Shown piece after piece: positions 7,357 to 14,772 of a stretch of DNA of 64,000 nt; position 1 is the stretch's first letter, and the number at the start of each line of letters is the position of its first letter. The stretch comes from Pseudobutyrivibrio ruminis AD2017 (lineage in GTDB: Bacteria; Bacillota; Clostridia; Lachnospirales; Lachnospiraceae): assembly GCF_000424305.1 (NCBI RefSeq), contig NZ_AUJQ01000006.1, positions 62,001 through 126,000 of the forward strand, in the 5' to 3' direction. The translations under genes and the position numbers were made by a program. The notes below the pieces were generated by a model, which worked only from the letters and a program-made list of their open reading frames with translations, had not been told where the DNA came from and did no database searches.

Positions 7357-8862
7357 ATGAAGTGTAAAAACTGCGGTACGGAATTTACTGAGGGGTGTTT
7401 TTGTCCTGAATGTGGAACAAAATATTCTGAACACGATGATGACTCTACAAAGGAAACTCTTTTTTTTGAAAAAAATGATACAAATAAGTTAAGGAACGAG
7501 TCAAAAATAGAGACATCTAGCAAGTCAGAGGAGTTATATGACGAGACTGAAAAAGAAAAACTCCAAACAAAATCTAAAGTAAAGTACTTGGCTATTATTT
7601 TGGCAATTTTTATCCTGGTATTAATTGTTTTAGTTCTCAAGGGGTGTACACACAGTAGTACTATAACAGACACTAATACTGATTCACAAAATAATTTGTC
7701 TGGTGCAGATGAATTAGAGCAAGAAGTAGAATCTGCCTCTGTTATGACTCCAGTTGAGACTGTTTCCAATTTCTTAGACGCAGAAGTTACATGTGATTCT
7801 GAGAAAGCACTATCTTATTGCGCAGATGATTTTAAAACAGAAATTAGTGAAGATATTAAGCAAATAAAACAACTAAAAGAGGAAAGTAATACGACATTTA
7901 TGGAATGCGCTGTAGAAGAGGCACAATTTATTTTCTTCGCAACTGCAACTGATGAAGTGATAGATGCGGAATATTTAAGAAAAGATAATGAAGTACAAAA
8001 AGCAGTGGAAGATTTTACTGAATTTGTAATTGCGGAATTGTTTATTCGCTCTATTAGCGATGATGTTGAGATGAAAGATGATGGTACGGCAATAGTAACT
8101 GTTAAAATGTCAGCAAAAGACGGGGCAACGGGTGAATCTATAGAAAGCTATTTTGACAACTATTTACAAACATTTCTTTTGAATAAGCTTTCAGATAATA
8201 GTAATTTTTTAAAGAAACAGGTTGCAAAAAAGATAGTAAAGGAGGCTGTTTTAGATAGTTTAAATGATTTGAAAATAGAGTATGAAAAGATTGAACCTGT
8301 ATATATGGGAAAGAGAATCTATTATTTGCAACAAGATTCAGGGAAATGGATGATTTTTAAGAAAGAAAGAGAGGACGCAAATTCTTCTGTCATAGACGAA
8401 AATGACAATCACGAGGAGGAAACAATGGTACAGTCAATGTTTCCTGAAATAGTCGATGAAGAAGCGGTTGATGAAGAGATAGCGTATGAAGAGGAAATTG
8501 TGGAACCTGAGGAAGAATTTACTGAACCATGTATAAGATATGGCAGATATGTATTTACATCTACTAATCCAGCTGTTACATATACATTACAGATTATTCC
8601 AGATTCAGCAGTTGGAAAGGATCACATTCGCGTGAATTGGGGGTATGAGGGACACGGAGAACGTTGTTTTGATGGATATACGGAGCATGATGACATACAT
8701 ATGGTTGTTTATTGTGATTATTTGTCACAGCAGGGATACTATTTAGATTTAAATGCTACATCAGGTAAGGAGATTGATGTTGTTGCCGCTGGATACAATT
8801 CAGAGCATAAGAACGAATATGAGTTTAATTGTTCTGGACATTTCATGTATGACGGAGAGTGA
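7357..8862 (+). CDS. Zinc-ribbon, single-TM protein with large extracytoplasmic domain (501 aa)
   Basis: N-terminal zinc ribbon (Cys 3, 6, 16, 19) differs from that of the gene at 3985 at only a few positions. A charged linker leads to one membrane helix (about 75-96, KYLAIILAIFILVLIVLVL). Residues 110-350 form a soluble extracytoplasmic domain of NTF2-like or DUF4878 character (PVETVSNFLDAEVTCDSEKA ... GKWMIFKKE), followed by an acidic linker rich in EEE and a beta-rich C-terminal domain (about 390-501) ending FNCSGHFMYDG. The layout matches YvbJ/TcaA-type zinc-ribbon membrane proteins. AAGGAG ribosome site 8 nt before ATG. Function unknown. Confidence 0.8.
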   Translation: MKCKNCGTEFTEGCFCPECGTKYSEHDDDSTKETLFFEKNDTNKLRNESKIETSSKSEELYDETEKEKLQTKSKVKYLAIILAIFILVLIVLVLKGCTHSSTITDTNTDSQNNLSGADELEQEVESASVMTPVETVSNFLDAEVTCDSEKALSYCADDFKTEISEDIKQIKQLKEESNTTFMECAVEEAQFIFFATATDEVIDAEYLRKDNEVQKAVEDFTEFVIAELFIRSISDDVEMKDDGTAIVTVKMSAKDGATGESIESYFDNYLQTFLLNKLSDNSNFLKKQVAKKIVKEAVLDSLNDLKIEYEKIEPVYMGKRIYYLQQDSGKWMIFKKEREDANSSVIDENDNHEEETMVQSMFPEIVDEEAVDEEIAYEEEIVEPEEEFTEPCIRYGRYVFTSTNPAVTYTLQIIPDSAVGKDHIRVNWGYEGHGERCFDGYTEHDDIHMVVYCDYLSQQGYYLDLNATSGKEIDVVAAGYNSEHKNEYEFNCSGHFMYDGE

Positions 8863-8868
8863 TTCTTT

Positions 8869-9087
8869 ATGGAAAAATATATTTTAGAAATTGAGATGAT
8901 ATATAGAAGATGGGATGAACTGCGAAATCGTAAAATTTCCAAAGAAGATAGTGAACTTGCCTATAAATTATTACTAAAATATAAAGAAAATCGTGAATTC
9001 ATAGATGAGTTTAATTGCTTTAAAGGCGGTTATCCAAATCCTACAGCATTCCAGACAGCAATGAGAGAATTTAAAAATTTCAAGTAA
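8869..9087 (+). CDS. Small protein of unknown function (72 aa)
   Basis: Starts 6 nt after the preceding stop, inside the same operon, with a weak ribosome site (GGAGAG overlapping the upstream stop). The protein is mainly helical and highly charged (YILEIEMIYRRWDELRNRK), with no signal peptide or membrane segment. No family recognised. Its tight packing and AT-rich codon use like its neighbours support it as a real gene rather than chance. Confidence 0.6.
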   Translation: MEKYILEIEMIYRRWDELRNRKISKEDSELAYKLLLKYKENREFIDEFNCFKGGYPNPTAFQTAMREFKNFK

Positions 9088-9149
9088 TGAGCATTTGGGA
9101 TTTTATGAATGTAGCATTATAGAGGCATTTAAAGAATATGGTGTAAGGT

Positions 9150-10166
9150 ATGGAATCGGTACACATGGACTATATGAATAAAATGCAAGAAAGTGAAGGT
9201 ATGCCAAAGAAAGATGAAAAAGAAATTCCCCTTACAGAGTTTTACCGAATGGTTCGGGACAATTTGAATAGGGAAACGATAGAAGAGTATATTTCCGCTA
9301 GTGATTATTTAGGATTACATAATCTACTAAAAAAGAATGCATTGCCATTACAGGAAAAGATTATTTACAGAGATATCTGTGCTGCTAATGGCGTTGATGA
9401 CGCTCAATTTGAATTAGCGTTATCATTTTTAGAGAAATCTAAGAACAGTGACATGCTTTATCTCTATCTTAAACGCTTAGCAGATAAAGGCTATGTCAAG
9501 TCCTTTTACTATTTGGCAACTTGTTATATCCATGGCTACGGATGTGATATTAACTTGCAGGCGGCAAGAGAATTAATATTAAAAGCATATATATTCAAAG
9601 CATATCCTGATATAGTTCGTGACCATTATGATTTCTATTCACATGTTAAGGAATTATTTGAAGAGCATGCAGATGTTGAGCAGGCTAGAAATTATTTTTA
9701 TGGAATAGATTGTGGACAGAATTATCAGAAGGCATTTACATATTTTGCTTCCGCATTTTTAAAGGATGAGGATGCGTATGCAGGATGTATGTTGGGAAAA
9801 TTTTTTCAAGATGGAATAGGAGCTAAGGCAAACTGCTCAGTTGCATTGGAATTTTATAAACGATGCCGCTGGGGTATGACATCATATGGCTATGATGATT
9901 ATTTTGAGATGATGCCAGAATATAAGATTGGAATGTTTTTATTGGATGGCATTGGTACTCAGCAGAATAAACAACTTGCTTCTTATTCCCTTGGACGTGT
10001 AGCAGATTATTATAATAAGCCAGAAAATGATATTCCTGAAAGGTTTGCCAGTGAGATTAATGCGGCTATAGAAATTTCTGATGAGCTTTTTAGTGAGTAT
10101 GGTTCTGAATATGAAGAGGAAGCGGAAGAATGGTTTGACGCTCAAATTGAATATGTGTCTAATTAA
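9150..10166 (+). CDS. Sel1/TPR-like repeat protein (338 aa)
   Basis: Contains Sel1-like helical repeats, seen as SFYYLATCYIHGYGCDINLQ, AGCMLGKFFQDGIGAKANCS and YKIGMFLLDGIGTQQNKQL, each with the G-Y/I-G turn followed by an A-x-x-Y/F helix. Such repeats mediate protein-protein contacts. The N-terminal 60 residues are charged and the C-terminus is acidic. There is no signal peptide, so it is probably cytoplasmic. The start is uncertain: ATG 9150 has GTAAGG too close, and ATG 9163, 9175 or 9184 are alternatives. It is the last gene of the island operon; a 12-bp perfect hairpin follows. Likely an adaptor for the zinc-ribbon proteins (inference). Confidence 0.75.
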   Translation: MESVHMDYMNKMQESEGMPKKDEKEIPLTEFYRMVRDNLNRETIEEYISASDYLGLHNLLKKNALPLQEKIIYRDICAANGVDDAQFELALSFLEKSKNSDMLYLYLKRLADKGYVKSFYYLATCYIHGYGCDINLQAARELILKAYIFKAYPDIVRDHYDFYSHVKELFEEHADVEQARNYFYGIDCGQNYQKAFTYFASAFLKDEDAYAGCMLGKFFQDGIGAKANCSVALEFYKRCRWGMTSYGYDDYFEMMPEYKIGMFLLDGIGTQQNKQLASYSLGRVADYYNKPENDIPERFASEINAAIEISDELFSEYGSEYEEEAEEWFDAQIEYVSN

Positions 10167-10178
10167 TAAACTCATCAC

Positions 10179-10208
10179 ATGAGCACCTTCTATTGTGAAG
10201 GTGCTCAT
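10179..10208. repeat. Perfect 12-bp inverted repeat after the island operon
   Basis: ATGAGCACCTTC (10179-10190) and GAAGGTGCTCAT (10197-10208) with a 6-nt loop form a strong hairpin 12 nt after the Sel1 gene stop. The T tract is poor (TCTATAAG), so it may act as a weak terminator or RNA stabiliser. Confidence 0.6.
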
Positions 10209-10445
10209 TCTATAAGATGGCAGTGTTTATTTTCACGCCCTTTAGGTGGATTCTTGAATATTGGATGCTTGCAAGATTTCTTAACAATTTTCATTAACTC
10301 ATTTACTTCAGTAGCGGGGATCTTCGATAGGTTCAGGTCTAGCATATTACTCCATTTAACTACAGTGACTTTATCTATATAGGCCATTCCTTACTAAAAA
10401 ATTTTCTGCAGAGGCAAAATGCCTTATTTAGAGGAGATATTCCTA

Positions 10446-10535
10446 ATGCAGGACATGAAAAGGTGTATCAAGCTTATGTCAGAGAAACGTAAAGAAAAAG
10501 ATTTGTTTGATATTGAATACGTTTTGTTTACATGA
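10446..10535 (+). CDS. Possible micro-ORF upstream of XRE gene (29 aa)
   Basis: ATG 10446 is preceded by GAGGAG at 10431-10436 with a 9-nt gap. The peptide is basic (MQDMKRCIKLMSEKRKEKD...) and ends in the putative operator of the following XRE gene. It may be a leader peptide or a decayed gene end. No similarity recognised. Confidence 0.3.
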   Translation: MQDMKRCIKLMSEKRKEKDLFDIEYVLFT

Positions 10536-10567
10536 TAATATATTCGCGTAAACGAAAATGATAGAAT
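10526..10567 (+). promoter_or_regulatory. Putative operator/promoter of XRE-KilA-N-recombinase module
   Basis: GTTTAC (10526-10531) and GTAAAC (10548-10553) form an inverted repeat extended by TTTT/AAAA outside with a 1-nt bulge. A TAGAAT -10 box lies at 10562-10567, about 20 nt before the XRE start; no good -35 box is seen. The position suits autoregulation by the XRE protein. Confidence 0.45.
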
Positions 10568-10588
10568 ACGGAAAGACGGACAGTTGTT

Positions 10589-10948
10589 ATGACAATAACT
10601 GAAAGATTATTTTTTCTTATAAAAGAGCGTGGTTTAAGTCAGAATGCATTTGGCAAAGCTGCGGGAATAGCACCTAGCACAATCAGTGATTGGAAGAGAA
10701 AAGGGCATAATCCTTCCGCTGATAAGATTATGGATATATGCAGAGTATTAGAAGTATCACCGGAGGCTCTTCTTACGGGTAAAGGTATAGATGAGGCTGA
10801 GGTCAAGGAGACTAAGGTGGATTATAAGGAAAAGCAGCTTTTAATGGAATATGAAGGTTTAAATGAGGACGCGCAAAAGAGATTGCTGACCTATGCGAAG
10901 AAGTTGGGGGAGCTGACGAAAATGGAGGATTTAACATGGGAAAAATGA
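10589..10948 (+). CDS. XRE-family transcriptional regulator of mobile module (119 aa)
   Basis: Helix-turn-helix at residues 3-62 (FFLIKERGLSQNAFGKAAGI then STISDWKRKGHNPSADKI, ... LEVSPEALLTG) typical of phage-type Cro/CI regulators. The helical tail (QLLMEYEGLNEDAQKRLLTYAKKL) resembles that of temperate phage repressors without a peptidase domain. The stop overlaps the start of the KilA-N gene by 13 nt, and the serine recombinase follows, so the three form one unit that probably controls integration and excision. The ribosome site is weak (GGAAAGACGGA). Confidence 0.85.
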   Translation: MTITERLFFLIKERGLSQNAFGKAAGIAPSTISDWKRKGHNPSADKIMDICRVLEVSPEALLTGKGIDEAEVKETKVDYKEKQLLMEYEGLNEDAQKRLLTYAKKLGELTKMEDLTWEK

Positions 10949-11796
10949 TGAAAGATACAATACATGCAAATGGTAAGGACATTCGCATGTACACAATGGA
11001 TTTTGAGAATGATTTTATTTCACTTACTGATATAGCTAAATATAAAAGTGATGATGCAAATGCTACGATATGTAATTGGATGAGAACTCGAGAAACAATT
11101 GAATTCTTGGGATTGTGGGAGCGGTTGCATAATACTGATTTTAAACCCCTCGAATTCGAGGGGTTTAGAGGTGAGGCAGGACTGCATGCTTTTACAATGT
11201 CACCAACAAAGTGGATACAAGGTGTAAATGCTATAGGTATAGTTTCAAAGGCAGGTCGATATGGTGGAACATACGCACATTCAGACATTGCGCTTGAATT
11301 TGCATCATGGATTTCCGCTGAATTTAAACTGTATATTATAAAAGATTACAAACGTATAAAGAAAGATGAAAATAGCAAATTATCTCTTAACTGGAATTTG
11401 AATCGTGAAATTGCAAAGATTAACTATCGCATTCATACTGATGCAATAAAAGATAACTTAATCCCACCAGAACTTACACCAGAGCAGATTTCATTTAAAT
11501 ATGCCAGTGAAGCAGATCTTCTTAATGTTGCATTATTTGGTATGACAGCGAAACAATGGAGAGATTCCAATAAAGATAAAAATGGGAACATGCGAGATTT
11601 CGCAAGTCTTAATCAATTGCTCGTACTTGCAAATATGGAAAGCTACAACGCAATTTTAATTGAGCAGGGGAAGCCTCAATCAGAAAGACTGGTTCTCCTT
11701 AGACAGCTTGTAGTTAAACAAATGCAAACATTGGAATATGTAAATAACGAGGGGCTTAAGCGTTTACCTGGAGCTTCGGTTAATGAAGACAAATAG
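10936..11796 (+). CDS. KilA-N domain protein (286 aa)
   Basis: The N-terminal 135 residues match the KilA-N fold found in phage and plasmid proteins: FISLTDIAKYKSDDANATIC, NWMRTRETIEFLGLWE, and GGTYAHSDIALEFASWISAEF near residues 110-135, then a basic helical C-terminal region. A ribosome site GGAGG lies 8 nt before ATG 10936. KilA-N proteins bind nucleic acid and are common in bacterial mobile elements, often with unknown function. It lies between a phage-type regulator and a recombinase in one tight operon. The family call is from motif memory; no catalytic residue is expected. Confidence 0.85.
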   Translation: MGKMMKDTIHANGKDIRMYTMDFENDFISLTDIAKYKSDDANATICNWMRTRETIEFLGLWERLHNTDFKPLEFEGFRGEAGLHAFTMSPTKWIQGVNAIGIVSKAGRYGGTYAHSDIALEFASWISAEFKLYIIKDYKRIKKDENSKLSLNWNLNREIAKINYRIHTDAIKDNLIPPELTPEQISFKYASEADLLNVALFGMTAKQWRDSNKDKNGNMRDFASLNQLLVLANMESYNAILIEQGKPQSERLVLLRQLVVKQMQTLEYVNNEGLKRLPGASVNEDK

Positions 11797-11809
11797 CTTG
11801 GGAGGTATT

Positions 11810-13486
11810 ATGACAAAAGAAAAGACAAAAGTTTATATTTACACTCGTGTCTCAACAGCAATGCAGATAGATGGCTATTCATTAGAGGCACAGAAGACAA
11901 GAATGAAAGGCTTCTGTGCTTACAATGAGTACGAGATTGCTGGGGAATATGAGGATGCAGGAAAGTCAGGCAAATCCACTGTGGATCGCCTGGCTTTTAA
12001 TAAAATGATCGAAGATATAAAAGCAGGAAAAGATGATGTGAGGTTTGTTCTTGTATTTAAACTTTCAAGATTCGGAAGAAATGCTGCAGATGTTCTTTCT
12101 ACACTTCAAGTGATGCAAGACTTTGGAGTTGACCTTATATGTGTAGAGGATGGAATAGATTCATCAAAAGATGCAGGTAAACTAATGATTTCAGTTCTAT
12201 CAGCTGTAGCTGAAATTGAACGTGAAAACATTAGAGCTCAAACCATGGAAGGTAGAATGCAAAAGGCTAGAGAAGGAAAATGGAATGGAGGAATGGCTCC
12301 GTATGGTTATAAGCTAGTGGATGGAAATCTAGTTATTAAAGAGGATGAAGCGGAAGTTATTAGAAAGATTTTTGAAGTATATGTCAATACAACACATGGA
12401 CCTTCAGGTGTAGCAAAGTATCTTTCGAATCATGGAATAAAGAAGGTAAAAAGGCGTGATTGGGAAAACGAATACTTCAGCGAACATACAATTCGTCTTA
12501 TTCTTCAAAATCCTGTTTACATTGGAAAGATTGCATTTGGTAGAAGAAAAACTCAAAAAGTTAAAGGTACACGTAATGAATATCAGATAGTTAATTCTGA
12601 TGATTATATTACGGCTGATGGAGCACATGAAGCTATTGTATCTGAAGATTTGTGGGAGGCTGCTAATGCCAAGATGAAAAAGCGTTCTCATAAATATAGT
12701 CGTGTTAATAAACCAAAAGAAGAAAGAACGCATCTTCTTACAGGAATAGTGAAATGCCCGATATGTGGAACAGGATTGTACGCTAACAAGGCAACTAAGA
12801 AAAAAGCGGATGGAACATTCTATAAGGATTTCTATTATTATTCTTGCAAGCACAGAAAAAAGGATAGAGGTCATGTATGCACATATAGAAAGCAGATAAA
12901 TGAAGAATTACTTGATGCAGCAGTCATTGAGTCTATAATTCGAATGACACAAAGTAGAAAATTCGCCCAAGAAATCAAAAGAAAGATTAAGGCGGAGGTG
13001 GATACCACTGAATTGGATAAAGAAATAAAAGAATTAAAAGCTCAGCTTAGAAAGTGTTACAACAGAAAAGAGGCTATCAATGATGATATAGATTCTTTAG
13101 ATGTTGAGAATAAGCATTATTCAAGACGCAAAAATGATCTCGAGTGTAGTTTATATAAAATCTATGATAAAATTGATAGGACAGAAGAACTACTACTGTC
13201 TGCTCAGGCAAAGCGTCAGGCAATAATAGCAAATAAAGTATCAGCTGATAATGTATACAAGGCATTGGTTTATTTCGACAAGTACGTTGTTGATATGACT
13301 GATGCAGAGTGCAGAGAGTTCATCACTCAACTTATAGAGAAGGTTGAGGTTTACGAAGAGAGACAGCCAGATGGAAAGTGGATTAAGGATATTAAGTTTA
13401 AGATTCCAATGATCAACAATGAGACACTTTTTGGTTTGGACAATTTAAATCAGCTTGAAACGGTGGCATTAATTAAAAAAGCATAG
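11810..13486 (+). CDS. Large serine recombinase (site-specific integrase/resolvase)
   Basis: 558 residues from ATG 11810, chosen because GGGAGG lies 5 nt upstream; the frame extends to 11783 without a ribosome site. The resolvase catalytic domain is at 1-150 with nucleophile Ser15 in YTRVST and conserved arginines in LSRFGRNAADVL. A recombinase domain follows (about 160-270, NGGMAPYGYKL), then a zinc ribbon (about 305-365; KCPICG ... YYSCKHRKK ... VC) and a coiled coil (about 395-480), the order typical of large serine integrases. It catalyses integration and excision between attP and attB. The length is full and no break is seen, so the enzyme may be active. Attachment sites were not found. 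Confidence 0.93.
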   Translation: MTKEKTKVYIYTRVSTAMQIDGYSLEAQKTRMKGFCAYNEYEIAGEYEDAGKSGKSTVDRLAFNKMIEDIKAGKDDVRFVLVFKLSRFGRNAADVLSTLQVMQDFGVDLICVEDGIDSSKDAGKLMISVLSAVAEIERENIRAQTMEGRMQKAREGKWNGGMAPYGYKLVDGNLVIKEDEAEVIRKIFEVYVNTTHGPSGVAKYLSNHGIKKVKRRDWENEYFSEHTIRLILQNPVYIGKIAFGRRKTQKVKGTRNEYQIVNSDDYITADGAHEAIVSEDLWEAANAKMKKRSHKYSRVNKPKEERTHLLTGIVKCPICGTGLYANKATKKKADGTFYKDFYYYSCKHRKKDRGHVCTYRKQINEELLDAAVIESIIRMTQSRKFAQEIKRKIKAEVDTTELDKEIKELKAQLRKCYNRKEAINDDIDSLDVENKHYSRRKNDLECSLYKIYDKIDRTEELLLSAQAKRQAIIANKVSADNVYKALVYFDKYVVDMTDAECREFITQLIEKVEVYEERQPDGKWIKDIKFKIPMINNETLFGLDNLNQLETVALIKKA

Positions 13487-13593
13487 ATTCTTGCTGACCT
13501 TGCGGATAACATTTGAAATGAATTTATTCCATTACACGCGGGTTTCATGTTATTATATCAGGGTAAAAGGAATGTAATAACGGGAGGTACATA

Positions 13594-14730
13594 ATGGTAG
13601 AAAATAAGTTTTTCCCAGAGATTCACGGTAACTTTGGATTTGGATGTATGCGACTTCCAATGCAGGACAAGGAAGTTGATCATGAACAGTTCAATAAGAT
13701 GATTGATGCCTTTATAGCGTCAGGTCTTAACTATTTCGATACTGCTCATGGATATATAGATGGTAAATCTGAGACAGCCATTGCAAAATGCCTGTCAGCA
13801 AGATATGACAGAAGTCAGTTCTTGCTTACAAATAAGCTGACTGAGCCATATTTTAACAAGCAGGAGGATATCCGTCCTTTCTTCGAGAATCAGTTAAAGT
13901 GGTGCGGAGTAGATTATTTTGATTTTTATCTCATGCATGCACAGAATAAGGATAATTACAAAAAGTTCCAGGCATGCAAGGCATACGAGACAGCCTTCGA
14001 GCTTAAAAAAGAAGGTAAGATTAAACACGTAGGACTTTCATTCCATGACAAGGCAGAGGTCCTTGATATGATTCTCACAGACCATCCAGAGGTAGAGGTG
14101 GTTCAGATTCAGTTCAACTATGTTGATTATGAGGATGCTTCTGTAGAAAGCCGCAAGGTATACGAAGTATGCGAAAAGCATAACAAGCCAGTTATAGTTA
14201 TGGAGCCAGTTAAGGGCGGTAGCCTTGTAAATCTTCCTGAAGAGGCTGATAAGGTATTCAGAGATTTAGGAGATAAGAGTAACGCCAGCTATGCAATCAG
14301 ATTTGCAGCCAGCTTCCCTAGCATGACTATGGTTCTTTCAGGAATGAGCAACATGGAGCAGATGGAAGATAACTTAAGCTTCATGAAGGATTTTGAGCCA
14401 CTGACAGAAGCAGAAATGGGAGCGGTTGCCCGTGTTACAGGTATCTTTAAGAACCTTAACCTCATTCCATGTACTAGCTGTAGATATTGCGTAGAGGAGA
14501 ATCACTGTCCTAAAAACATTCGCATTCCAGACATGTTCTCAGCTATGAATGCTCACGAGGCATTCCATGATTGGAACTCGGGCATGTATTATGATTTAGT
14601 AAGTGGAAGTGACAATGGTAAGGCTTCTGATTGTATTAAGTGTGGCAAGTGTGAAAAGGTTTGTCCACAGCATCTTCCAATTCGTGATTTGCTTGATAAG
14701 GTTGCAGGAACCTTTGAAAAGAAACATTAA
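13594..14730 (+). CDS. Aldo/keto reductase with C-terminal 4Fe-4S ferredoxin domain
   Basis: Residues 10-290 form an AKR TIM barrel. Catalytic residues are visible as FDTAHGY (Asp, Tyr), TNK (Lys) and LMHAQ (His). The C-terminal segment has CTSCRYCVEENHCPKNI and CIKCGKCEKVCPQHLPI, cysteine sets for iron-sulfur clusters. This fused form is common in anaerobes and probably passes electrons from ferredoxin or NAD(P)H to a carbonyl substrate that is not known. GGGAGG lies 6 nt before the start. It sits alone between the recombinase module and the histidine kinase and ends at a shared terminator, so it probably belongs to the old chromosome backbone rather than the mobile element. Confidence 0.9.
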   Translation: MVENKFFPEIHGNFGFGCMRLPMQDKEVDHEQFNKMIDAFIASGLNYFDTAHGYIDGKSETAIAKCLSARYDRSQFLLTNKLTEPYFNKQEDIRPFFENQLKWCGVDYFDFYLMHAQNKDNYKKFQACKAYETAFELKKEGKIKHVGLSFHDKAEVLDMILTDHPEVEVVQIQFNYVDYEDASVESRKVYEVCEKHNKPVIVMEPVKGGSLVNLPEEADKVFRDLGDKSNASYAIRFAASFPSMTMVLSGMSNMEQMEDNLSFMKDFEPLTEAEMGAVARVTGIFKNLNLIPCTSCRYCVEENHCPKNIRIPDMFSAMNAHEAFHDWNSGMYYDLVSGSDNGKASDCIKCGKCEKVCPQHLPIRDLLDKVAGTFEKKH

Positions 14731-14740
14731 TAAAACAAAG

Positions 14741-14772
14741 GGCCTAAGCAAAACGCTTAGGCCTTATTTAAT
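14741..14772. terminator. Bidirectional terminator, reductase/histidine kinase
   Basis: GGCCTAAGC (14741-14749) pairs perfectly with GCTTAGGCC (14755-14763). The plus strand continues TTATTTAAT and the minus strand continues CTTTGTTTTATT. The kinase stop codon overlaps the hairpin. Confidence 0.85.

Larger units (their letters stand above)
10209..10588. other. Gene-poor region between island operon and recombinase module
   Basis: About 380 bases with no convincing long gene. A 60-codon reverse frame (10205-10387) has its ribosome-like TAAGGA touching the ATG, so I do not call it. A 29-codon frame (10446-10535) has GAGGAG 9 nt upstream and could be a micro-ORF or a broken gene start. GTTTAC/GTAAAC inverted half-sites at 10526-10553 lie just before the next XRE gene. 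The region looks like a junction of two acquired segments. Confidence 0.5.

Noticed and set aside
10205-10387. 60-codon reverse-strand frame after the island operon
   Set aside because: TAAGGA touches the ATG with no spacing, upstream extension is blocked by a stop, and no domain is seen. It overlaps the 12-bp hairpin.
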